DNA from: Melampsora larici-populina 98AG31
Lineage: Eukaryota > Basidiomycota > Pucciniomycetes > Pucciniales > Melampsoraceae
DNA length: 13,463 nt
Assembly (NCBI RefSeq): GCF_000204055.1
Contig: NW_006768807.1
Span: forward strand, 1-13,463
Direction: 5' to 3'
In this document: positions 1-7,576 of the stretch, one piece after another
How positions within the stretch are numbered: the first letter of the stretch is position 1
Layout: each line of letters starts with the position of its first letter
Position numbers and translations under genes: made by a program
The notes under the pieces: model-generated
Told to the model about the DNA's origin: nothing
Database searches by the model: none
The model's input: the letters and a program-made list of their open reading frames with translations, nothing else

Positions 1-25
1 GTCTCCGCGATACTAGCCGGTCCGG

Positions 26-472
26 ATGCCTGTGCCACTTCCTGAAGCACTCATGTTATCTTCGAGGAAATTGGCTGTGAACCACTTCGACCCTCATTGG
101 CATCTAGAACCGCCTTTAGTTGACCCAGTTATACACAACCAACCACCTAACTTTGACTCGCTACTCAACCTCGTACGAGCACAACATAACACTCTCCCCG
201 CCCATCAACAGAGCGTGTTGTGGAGTCAGTTAAGCCGGATTCTTGTCAGTCCAACTCCCACCATTGGTGATCCAGCTCCGATTCGATCTCGTGGTCGGCC
301 TACAGGATCTTCGAACAAGACCAAGCGCGATCTTTGTCGTCATGAGCATCAGGAAGCTGAACAAAACGGTCCTCGATGTAGCCAATGCCACAAGACAGGT
401 CACAACAAAAGAACTTGTCCTATCCCAGTAGAATCAGCAGATCCGGCCACAGTCGAGCATGGAGTGGTCTAG
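26..472 (+). CDS. C-terminal fragment of a MULE/FAR1-like transposase protein (rust type)
   Basis: This frame gives 148 residues ending at TAG 470-472. The C-terminal third holds an AT-hook-like RGRPTG stretch (about residues 88-93), a basic TKRD segment, and then a zinc knuckle CSQCHKTGHNKRTC (C-x2-C-x4-H-x4-C, about residues 118-131). From memory, this order (RGRP, TKRD, CxxCxxxGHNxxxC) closes rust and other fungal MULE/FAR1-like transposases and some OTU-type proteins. The knuckle would bind nucleic acid. The catalytic DDE and SWIM parts are absent, so only the tail is here. The frame has a TAG at 14-16, and TACTAG just before CCGG could equally be a 3' splice site, so the ATG at 26 need not be the real start. 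The gene is either cut by the window edge or is a relic. The fold assignment is moderately sure; whether the gene is intact cannot be told. Confidence 0.55.
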   Translation: MPVPLPEALMLSSRKLAVNHFDPHWHLEPPLVDPVIHNQPPNFDSLLNLVRAQHNTLPAHQQSVLWSQLSRILVSPTPTIGDPAPIRSRGRPTGSSNKTKRDLCRHEHQEAEQNGPRCSQCHKTGHNKRTCPIPVESADPATVEHGVV

Positions 473-741
473 TCGTACAATGCTCAACACATCCTAGGAC
501 AAACACTATAAGATCCACCAAATACATACATGGATCTGAATTGTCCTTCTCTCTCTCCTTGTCTGTCTCTGTAGCTCTACAAGATCATCGCCTTGTTGGC
601 TCTCGTCATTCATTTTGACACCACACTCCTTTGTCTTTGGTAATGAATCTTGTAATCGAGTCATCAAAGATATCAAACTTTGTCCAGCTACACAATAAGC
701 TACGGAATTTACCCGAGCAATCACACTTGCTCAAAAGGGTT

Positions 742-796
742 GAGAACCGAGTGGATTGAGCACAAGAACACAATGTGATCAATTCAATCGGTTCTC
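742..796. repeat. Imperfect inverted repeat
   Basis: GAGAACCGA (742-750) is matched in inverted orientation by TCGGTTCTC (788-796), with a weaker continuing match inwards (GTGGATTGA against TCAATTCAA). It could form a hairpin with a loop of roughly 20-37 nt. Function unknown. Confidence 0.45.
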
Positions 797-898
797 CTGA
801 CATCATGTGTTTTTTTATCTGGTCTTTCAAATGCTTAACCACACTAACCCAAAAAAAGGGAAACATATAAGGCACTCGACACGATCAATTCAATCGGT
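777..898. repeat. 16-bp direct repeat pair, 106 bp apart
   Basis: GATCAATTCAATCGGT occurs at 777-792 and again at 883-898, identical over 16 bp. The first copy overlaps the right arm of the inverted repeat at 742-796. This may be a remnant of a duplicated regulatory or transposon segment. Confidence 0.5.
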
Positions 899-929
899 CT
901 GATTGATTGTTTCTCAGAATTGTTTTCCA

Positions 930-968
930 ATCGCTCCGATCGATTCAAATTCGATCGGTCGGAGCGAT
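930..968. repeat. Long imperfect hairpin rich in GATCG/TCCGA
   Basis: ATCGCTCCGATCGA (930-943) faces TCGATCGGTCGGAGCGAT (951-968) across a 7-nt spacer TTCAAAT. The arms match fully except for a 4-nt extra CGGT in the right arm. It is the strongest dyad in the left flank and has no gene around it. Confidence 0.55.
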
Positions 969-1150
969 CTCGATTCATATTGTTTGTTTGTTTCGCGCAA
1001 CACTTGAAGGATCCTTCAATTATTGTACCTATATGATGTTTTGTTAGGGAAACAATCAAAGAAAATTCTCAGTGAGTGCTGAGAGCGCGGTTCAAGCTAG
1101 CACTGTCACGACTTGTGTCAGCAGCGACTAAGCCTTTCACTAGCTGTGAA

Positions 1151-1190
1151 CGGGAGGGGGTGGTGGAGTTACTAGGGGGGGGTGGTGAGG
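1151..1190 (+). repeat. G-rich tract (possible G-quadruplex former)
   Basis: The + strand carries GGGAGGGGG (1152-1160), GG-T-GG runs, then eight consecutive Gs (1175-1182) and further GG pairs. With the eight-G run counted as two tracts, the sequence meets a loose G-quadruplex pattern. It lies exactly where recognisable Helitron A coding sequence begins, so it may mark the break at which the element lost its 5' part. Confidence 0.4.
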
Positions 1191-2410
1191 ATACCGGGAT
1201 CCCAAAAATATAATAATGCTATGTCGTTTACATCACTTGGAGCTACTCTCGATAGATCAGTCATGGGACAGAGAGGTATTTATACATTCAGGATATCAGG
1301 GCAACTATCGCATAACATTGGTTCATTAATGCCAGCTCCTGGAAATCACCCTGGCTTTGCTCAAATATTTGTTTACGGCGGAGGTGGCAAAGGTGAAGCT
1401 CAACAACGAAATGCCTACTTTAATAATGGATTGAATATACGGATTTTGATGTTGTTTCAGCAGTTCATGGATTTACATAATCCGTATGCTCAGGTTTTTC
1501 GCTCTGCAGCAGCTATATGCGGCAACACTGATACCAGGCAATTGAGAATTAACACTATTAATGCAGCTGGTACTGACCATCGACGTTATAACCGCCCTAC
1601 GACCAACGAAGTTGCAGCTATAGTCGAAGGCAATGGACAAATTGGGAATAATCAACGGGATATCATCCTTGAACGACAGACCGGAGATAGACAACGGATT
1701 TCAGAACTACACACGGCGTATTTTGCTCTCCGCTATCCCTTGTTATTTCCTTATGGATCACAAACTTGGCACGAAAATTTTGTAAATCCGACTGCAGCAA
1801 GTGAGTTGATTTTCTGGTTCATATTAATAGTGATGAATATAATACTGAATAGGAATTCACAATGGAATATTTACTCTTTATATTCGGTAGGACCAAATCG
1901 CGAAGTTACAAATCTTGAATGGTTTGCCTACTTGCTATTTCAACGCTCGACTTTTTCGATAATCCATGCTTCCGGCCGGCTGTTTCAAGAGTTCGCGGTC
2001 GATCTTTACGTTTGCGTGGAACACTCACGCCTTCAATTCCTCCGATTTCACCAAACAGAACTAAGAGCAGAAGTATATCAAGGTGCAGTTGAGGCATTAA
2101 GTAATGAAGTAGATGATGAAGTTGTAGGCCGCCGGGTTATCCTTCCATCAAGCTTCATAGGTAGCCCACGTCACATGCAGCAGTTGTACCAGGACGCCAT
2201 GAGCTTAGTAGCGGAATTTGGCCATCCAAGTTTGTTTATCACCATGACAGCAAATCCAGCATGGCCAGAAATCATGGATGCGTTGGAATACGGCCAGGTA
2301 CCAGAGGATCGCCCCGATTTAGTTGCCCGTGTTTTTCATGCAAAGTTTCACTCATTGCTAAAAGACGTTACGAAACACGAGCGATTCGGACGATGCTCCG
2401 CCTACGTTTA
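1182..2410 (+). CDS. Helitron A Rep, N-terminal part (Helitron_like_N domain), 5'-truncated
   Basis: The left half of the interrupted gene. Recognisable Helitron segments in order are FTSLGA (about 1224), FRISGQLSHNIGSLMPA (about 1293), WHEN (about 1770), GRLFQEFAVD (about 1975), VGRRVILPSSFIGSPRHMQQ (about 2125) and FITMTANPAWPEI (about 2235). These belong to the Helitron N-terminal Rep domain. An intron of 90 nt (1801-1890) is a multiple of three and has no stop, so the unspliced frame also reads through. The fragment ends at ...AYVY, where the codon TAT is split: TA is at 2409-2410 and the third base is at 7577, across the nested element. Downstream, the frame continues for 26 codons into element DNA and stops at 2487-2489. 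Confidence 0.88.
1801..1890 (+). other. Phase-1 intron in the Helitron A gene
   Basis: GTGAGT donor at 1801 and GTAG acceptor ending 1890 (90 nt). Splicing replaces an AT-rich, hydrophobic stretch that matches nothing in Helitron proteins with the join TAA-R-PNREVT, which fits the usual spacing between the WHEN and FFAYRL-like segments of the family. Because 90 is divisible by three and the intron is open, a naive ORF call includes it. Confidence 0.72.
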
Positions 2411-2522
2411 TCATCATTCATCATTCATCATCATCATTCATATCATCATCATCATCATCATCATATCATATCATCATCATAACATTTAATCCCAATCATC
2501 ATCATAATCATCATCATCTCAT
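2411..2522 (+). repeat. TCA/ATC trinucleotide microsatellite at the 5' terminus of Helitron B
   Basis: The first ~110 bases of the element are almost entirely TCA/ATC units with TTCA and ATA interruptions. The terminal TC of the Helitron is the first two bases of the array. The array gives the His/Ile-rich tail of the unspliced host frame, which is an artefact and not protein sequence. Confidence 0.8.
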
Positions 2523-2537
2523 AACATTTAATCCCAA
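2478..2537 (+). repeat. 18-bp direct repeat, 42-bp period
   Basis: CATAACATTTAATCCCAA occurs identically at 2478-2495 and 2520-2537, separated by further TCA-type repeats. This is a local tandem duplication within the Helitron B left end. Confidence 0.7.
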
Positions 2538-2540
2538 AGA

Positions 2541-2579
2541 CGGTTCGCTAACAAAACCGGACAAAATCCACCCTTAGCG
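2541..2579 (+). repeat. Subterminal inverted repeats of Helitron B
   Basis: CGGTT (2541-2545) pairs with AACCG (2555-2559), and CGCTAA (2546-2551) pairs with TTAGCG (2574-2579). The two pairs cross each other, so only one can form at a time. They lie just inside the microsatellite, where a 5' subterminal recognition structure could sit. The arms are short, so chance is possible. Confidence 0.35.
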
Positions 2580-4000
2580 TGATATTCCAGTTTTGTCTTG
2601 GTCAGAAATCCCCCGGCAGGGCAAATCCCCCTTCAATTCACATTTCATATATCCATCCCCCATTTCATCGCTACCCAGATACACCCCCTCGCCTGAAACC
2701 CTCCGTCTCGCCATGCAGTGACATTCTGATCAACCTGACCGACCATATTACCTTGCCACGCAGCCCACTTGGAACCAACTCACCACATGTTCAAGAAAAA
2801 GGAGTGATCATCCTCATGACAAACACCTACGACATCAGCCAGCGTTACCAATCACATCTCAATGTCAGCCGCCAGTGTTTCCATTTCACCTGCTCAAATG
2901 CAATCTCATTGGCATTCAGACAGAGGTCCAGTCATGTTGTACGTACAATCTTACTCTCAGTTCCTCCAGACCCCTGCTCAGATTCATCTCGACGCTTGAA
3001 TCATATCACACTTTGGAAGTATCTTTACTCTTCTGATAAAATTAATCTCAGGAATGCACACTACTCTTCAATATAACAGTTTTCGCATATCTGTAAATTT
3101 ACCTCAAAAGTCTTTCATGCTTTCTGAAATTCATTCAAGTAACTAAATCCTTCTACTAAAACTACAGGTAAATCTTCTTAATCTGTTACTCAGATCCGAC
3201 CCTTTCAATGGTGAAGATTCCTTGATCCAATTCACTTCATTCAACTGATGATTTTGTTTGTTTTGTTTTGTTTTGGATGTGTGAAATCAACTTCAGTTTG
3301 ACTTGACCGTACCCCTTTTTTCGATTTAGATCGAAACCAAATCCAACCTACTCAAAAAACATTAAATTCAAAAATATCAATTGAAAGAAACAAAACTGTC
3401 CGAAATCTATGAGACAAATTGGAATGGTACATCTAATCAACATCATCAACATCATCTATCAAGTGCTGAGAAAAGAACTTTGATCCCACGGAATCAAAGC
3501 ATGGATTCTGAGATGAACGTACTGAAAACACCATCACCGACCAAAAATCGTGCTAAATTAAAACTCTTTCTGAACCTGCGATGTCGTCAACTTGACTCAA
3601 CTGCGTACTCCACCTCAATTTTCGTCTACACCCCTCATCCTCCCAAAGCTTTTCTCAATATTGACCCAATATTGTCTCATACTACTTAGTATCATGCAAT
3701 ATTGGATTCTTGGAACGATCAAGTGATGCCTGTAATGTTCTTTGTCATAGTTTTTCCATGATCTATCCATGTTATTTTTCAATACTAATATGATCCTTTT
3801 TGTACTTCACACTTCATACAATAGGCTGTAGACATGATCATAGGGCATTTGAATTGATTCTATCCCCGAATTCAACCCATATCAATGGGCGTACACAGAT
3901 CTTTTGTATCAGCTAGGGCAATAATTAATAAAAATATTATAGTTTAATTTAACATACCTTAACCAATTATCGACTGGATTCAAATGATTATCATCATCAG
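2580..4000 (+). other. Helitron B interior, left part: no recognised gene, possible exon relics
   Basis: Three open stretches exist but none matches a family I know. 2579-3076 is open from a GTG and reads a Ser/Pro/His-rich product. In a different frame, about 2819-2998 reads a Ser/Gln-rich low-complexity product. 3381-3689 reads from a TTG through HHQHH and TPSPTKNRAKLKLF-like segments. The 5' portion (about 2605-2760) is C/T-rich like a fungal promoter or leader. A TTTTG-repeat lies at about 3250-3276. 3690-4000 is AT-rich and looks intronic, ending in CAG at 4000. The best reading is captured gene sequence that has decayed, but this is inference. Confidence 0.35.
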
Positions 4001-4850
4001 TCCACTACAAAATCACCTAATCCATCAATCAAACAAATCAAATCGGATGAAGATGATTTAGAATTACTTGCAAAGCAAAAGAAAAAATCTGATGCCCGAG
4101 CTGCTTTTTGTTTACGTTGTCAAACTTACATAAAGGTTAGCATTCCTTCTTCCCTACCCTATTCTTATATCAACTTTTCTTTTTACGAGATGAGGCGTTC
4201 TTAAACTTTAATGATTCACTCAATGATTTGATTGTTTAACTTTTTTTTGGATCGATTTCTATGTAATATAGTTTGGAATACACTGTCACCGGATTACAAA
4301 ATGTGTTAAAGGAAATGGTGAGTGATTTTGGTTAGTTTACTGATTGTCGGTCACATATATGCTGATATTGAATACGACTAATGATCAAACAAATATCAAA
4401 TGTGAACAAATACCATATCTAGAAAATAAAACAAATGAAATCAAAATAGAATTTGATTTACATCAAATCCATCAAGTTCACATTACAATCGTTGTAGATT
4501 TTCAAATAATTTCAATGAATCGACCACAACAACCATCAAGTTCATGAATCAATAAACATTCATCACCAATCTCAACTCAATTCAATCCAAATCAACCATC
4601 AACAACAAGTTCAACAATCGATCCTGGGAGTACTACTACCAACACAGCTACTACTAAAAACTCTGGTAATCCTCATAACACTAATACCAGTTTAACAATA
4701 GCAAGCCAATTGATCTTGAATTCTGCACCTCCTCCTCCAAATACATTAGAACCTCAATCGAATGAATGTTCAACTCCTTCAAATTCTCATAGACCTTATC
4801 CTACAGCCATCACATCTTCATCTCCATCTCATTTACTTCCATATTCCTAG
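4001..4850 (+). pseudogene. Captured three-exon gene fragment with a small zinc-binding-like motif and a Ser/Pro/Asn-rich tail
   Basis: Three pieces join in one frame across two plausible introns: exon 4001-4135, intron 4136-4271 (GTTAGC...ATAG), exon 4272-4317, intron 4318-4422 (GTGAGT...CTAG), then coding from 4423. The product has an acidic DEDDLELL segment, a basic KQKKK segment, then CLRCQTYIK joined to FGIHCHRITKC (C-x2-C-x9-C-x5-C with flanking His), then a long Ser/Pro/Thr/Asn-rich tail. The Cys/His cluster could be a decayed Zn2Cys6 or FYVE/C1-type finger; I cannot decide. The low-complexity tail would suit a transcription factor. TGA at 4545-4547 breaks the frame, which then stays open about 100 more codons to TAG 4848-4850. 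No start was found. It appears to be a host gene piece picked up by Helitron B. Confidence 0.42.
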
Positions 4851-5200
4851 AAGCTATTCATCACTAAGATCGAAGTCCATCAAGTTGAGCCATTGATTCT
4901 TGCAATCTTTCTATACATTTAATTGACCTCGAATTTGTTCTTGGCATTCCAAAAAATACCTCAGATGATCATGTTTCAAACCAAGGAAGTCATTCATCAA
5001 ATAGGTTCAATCCAAGATGTGATGTGACCTTTTTTATACAAATTTAAACCAAACAAGTCCACCATTCTATTCATCATTAGAAACAATTTAAAATCCAAAT
5101 CATCATCAAAGCTCAACATCAACACTGGACAAGCACTCGACTTATACCCGATCAAATCCTATGACCCCAACACGATTAACTCCAACCAAATATCCATCAT
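4851..5200. other. AT-rich Helitron B interior, nothing recognised
   Basis: The sequence is AT-rich, rich in CATCA/AATC words, with stops in all forward frames. No motif, repeat of note or RNA gene was recognised. It could be intron or 3' untranslated remnant of the captured gene. Confidence 0.4.
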
Positions 5201-5880
5201 CTTCATCTGGTTACTGGTATATTACAAAGAGGAAGAGCAGGAGATCCAGTTGATTTTTGGTTAGATGCAAACATTACAATTCATGTAGAGCTTATTTGAA
5301 AGATTCTAGAAAATTTCAAATCTTATTGAAAGATGAATGACCTGCTTACTATGATGAGGCTGAGATATGTGGTAGTGATTATGATCGAAGTTTGTGGTCT
5401 TTTCTTGCTTCCTTCATTGATTTCATTCATAGAGAATGATGCATTTAGTTTAACTTTTTGGGTTGGTTTTATAGTTAATGGGAGTTCTAGACGAAGTAAA
5501 CATCTATCTGAACCTGTTGGAGATGCACTTCCATAAGGTAATGCACTCATATCTTCATTCAAGATCCTTTTTCATTGCACTGAATCATCTCTATGCAAAC
5601 CTCTTCACTATTTTATATCTTCAATCAAATCAAATCAATTTCAACTTTTCATAATAAGCTCATTTTGATCGAAGCATCTCGTATCCAATCAATTCAATTT
5701 CATTCTAATCAGCTCCAAGATGCAGTGGTGCTTCTTGTCTATTAAAATCAAGATCTCCAATTCCAGTCCTACAGCTAGCATCTCATGTCTCACCAGCTGT
5801 TAGAGCTGTATTTCCACACAATAATCTAGATGAAGAAAGAGACGCCCAAAGAAATCCAGTTGGACTCTCACGTCGTGGTA
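5201..5880 (+). pseudogene. Degraded coding blocks in Helitron B, family unrecognised
   Basis: Short coding-like blocks lie in shifting frames. About 5206-5297 reads TGILQRGRAGDPVDFWLDA then hits TGA. A +1-type shift then gives RAYLKDSRKFQILLKDE, stop, and PAYYDEAEICGSDYDRSLW up to about 5430. 5472-5536 reads RRSKHLSEPVGDALP before TAA, next to a GTAATG donor-like site. After a CAG at 5712, 5713-5877 is open and reads an SRSPIPVLQLASHV- and DEERDAQRNPVGL-containing product, with a GTACAT donor-like site at 5878. This pattern suggests a captured multi-exon gene with frameshifts and stops. I recognise no family. The sense strand matches the element direction. Confidence 0.3.
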
Positions 5881-7080
5881 CATCTCATCTCAAGAACCCA
5901 ACCCAACCAGTCATTTGTCAGTCCCATCTTCTCCTAATCATACATCCAATATTTTCATAACTAACTATTACTCTCTATATATATACATATAGATTTGTCT
6001 TCTGCAATCACTCGTACAGATTTGATAGCTTCTGCAGAATAAATTTATTGTTAAATTTTAACTGTTTTATGTGTGATGTTCTCAGGTTCCATATTTATTA
6101 GTGTATCTGGTCATTGCCTGTGAAACTCTTTTCTTTTCAATTGTCACTCTTGATTTTGAGCTCTTTTGGGGCACTTGAATTCATACCCCTTGTTTCTTTT
6201 TTATGAGTTTTCCTCTTTAATTTGTCTTGATGATTTGTTTCTCTCAATTGGAAAAGAACAGAACAGAAATGAATAATTCCATTTAATTGCTTCACATTGA
6301 TTTGACACACATCCAACCCACATCAACAACATTCTCATTGATGTCTAATCAACATTACTTGGTGTCAAAACAAATCAAACTCAAGCCTAAATCCCTCAAT
6401 CAAATTCATCTGAAGAGGAAATATCCTTGTAAAATTCAATGAAGATGTTGGATCAAATGGTTGAGTCTCCATTGAAGTGAGTGTTTTCACCTTGTAAAGT
6501 GATCTAAGTATACATATGTTATACTGACTTTATGTGAATTGATAACAACTTCACGGCATGAACATCAAGCCAACATAGGGTTGAATATAAAAGACAAATG
6601 TCAAATTCATCCTAGAAGAACAACAAGGAGACGACCAATCAGGTCTTATCATTACCATCATCATCAAGCTATCATGTTATCAAATACAAGATCTTTCCTC
6701 CTGCCCTTTCAATTGCCAACCTGTACAGTTAACTTGAATCAAGGACACCTGTAGTAATCAATTGTTAATAGCTGTTAAATCTCATTGCCCGCTTTTACTG
6801 CTGCCCATTGGGAGTTGGATGATTCCTTGATAAAAAATCCTAATTGTATCTGAAAAGCTTTTCACTTCCAAATGATGATGATGGATACATCAGCTCTGCA
6901 AAATGTGGCCAGTGCAATTTACTTGCTTATCAGAGAATTTGACCAGGTCAAAATCTGTGATTTGCATCTTACCAACCTTTGTTTGAGTATCTCAAGCCAG
7001 GACATTTCCTTGCAACAAAATCATACAAGCTCAATACAGTCAAACCTGCACAATCACATAATTTATGTGGAAGACTTTTG
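5881..7080. other. AT-rich Helitron B interior with no convincing gene
   Basis: Mostly AT-rich DNA with short open frames only. There is a TA-rich run at about 5977-5992, a GTGAGT donor-like site at about 6479 after a short open piece, and CATCAT runs near 6655. The frame 6872-7129 (starting with four ATG codons) is open for 85 residues and could contain a true exon piece, but matches nothing I know. Confidence 0.35.
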
Positions 7081-7178
7081 CTATGCATTTTCACGGGTTA
7101 TGCAATTCCGTTGTCAAATTCGGCAGTAAAAAGCATCAAGGTTAAGTGTTTTTTCTATGCATCATCATGGGTTATGCA
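7081..7178 (+). repeat. 24-bp imperfect direct repeat, 74-bp period
   Basis: CTATGCATTTTCACGGGTTATGCA (7081-7104) recurs at 7155-7178 with three differences. A third shorter echo, GTATGCAATTGCG, follows at about 7187 and resembles TTATGCAATTCCG right after the first copy. The units contain the self-complementary word ATGCAT. It is probably an internal duplication within Helitron B near its 3' end. Confidence 0.6.
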
Positions 7179-7264
7179 GTGGTGCGGGTATGCAATTGCG
7201 CAGGTTAGGATGTAGCTCTGTGGTCAACCGTCTTGCATCACCCAAATGATTAGAAAATCCTCTT

Positions 7265-7540
7265 GCACAGATAGACACTCTTGATCCATCATTTTATACA
7301 CCTGGTCAGGATACATCCAGCCTACATGAGATCAGATGAGCAGTCATACCCAAAAGGATTCCAAGCCAAGCTGTGACCCTTGACCTTGAACAAACCAGGA
7401 CTAAAAATTTCATTGATTGGTTTCAAGATGTCACCACCACTGAAATTGAACATATATGAATCAACATGTTCCAAGCATTAAAAAAGGGTGGTTGGGACTC
7501 CAAATCTTGCAGCTTCACAGTTACATGTATCATGGCGGCG
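7265..7540 (+). pseudogene. Gene relic abutting the Helitron B 3' hairpin, two in-frame TGA stops
   Basis: One frame reads coherently for 92 codons with only two stops, TGA at 7337-7339 and TGA at 7457-7459, before TAG 7541-7543 inside the terminal hairpin. Segments such as TLDPSFYTPGQD, KRIPSQAVTLDLEQTRTKNF and NMFQALKKGGWDSKS look like soluble protein rather than chance translation. Both stops could be single C-to-T changes from CGA (Arg), but that is inference. The protein family is not recognised. It is the last cargo before the terminus and has the same strand as the element. Confidence 0.35.
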
Positions 7541-7576
7541 TAGCCGCTAAAGCGGCGCCCGCCGCTATTTTGCTAG
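7535..7576 (+). repeat. Helitron B 3' terminal hairpin and CTAG end
   Basis: A GC-rich two-part hairpin: outer stem GCGGCG (7535-7540) with CGCCGC (7560-7565); inner stem GCCGCT (7543-7548) with AGCGGC (7551-7556) around an AA loop. Seven bases (TATTTTG) separate it from CTAG at 7573-7576, and the next base is T. This is the expected Helitron rolling-circle termination structure. It is strikingly GC-rich against the AT-rich interior. Confidence 0.9.

Larger units (their letters stand above)
473..1190. other. Gene-free stretch with short repeats between the MULE-like tail and Helitron A
   Basis: No frame here resembles a known protein; the short frames are ordinary chance ORFs. The stretch is AT-rich with several short inverted and direct repeats (listed separately). 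I looked for the N-terminal cysteine-rich zinc region that normally precedes a Helitron Rep domain and did not find it, so this DNA is probably not Helitron coding sequence. A clear Helitron 5' end (TC after an A, near the Rep frame) was not identified either. Confidence 0.5.
2411..7576 (+). mobile_element. Helitron B: 5,166-bp non-autonomous Helitron nested in the Helitron A Rep gene
   Basis: Base-exact boundaries come from the host gene. The left flank ends GTTTA (2410), the element begins TCATCATTC, the element ends CTAG (7573-7576), and the right flank begins TACTGTTGAA (7577). This is the classic Helitron arrangement: insertion between A and T, 5' TC, 3' CTRR, and a hairpin just inside the 3' end. 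Deleting 2411-7576 restores AYVY-TVEFQKRG in frame. Reading the flanking TA/TA as a 2-bp duplication would instead leave a shifted frame with a stop, so a TA-duplicating (Tc1/mariner-like) origin is disfavoured. The interior is AT-rich, unlike the host coding sequence, has no Rep or helicase, and holds broken exon-like pieces. It is therefore a passenger element mobilised in trans. Orientation is the same as the host gene. Confidence 0.9.

Noticed and set aside
2411..2489. His/Ile-rich C-terminal tail of the first Helitron reading frame
   Set aside because: It is translation of the nested element's TCA microsatellite, not part of the Rep protein; the true continuation is at 7577.
2411..2522. 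CRISPR-like or satellite array
   Set aside because: Simple trinucleotide microsatellite without unique spacers.
2579..3076. 165-residue frame as a real gene
   Set aside because: It opens with GTG in a eukaryotic context, is low-complexity and unrecognised, and competing frames are equally open; described only as possible relic.
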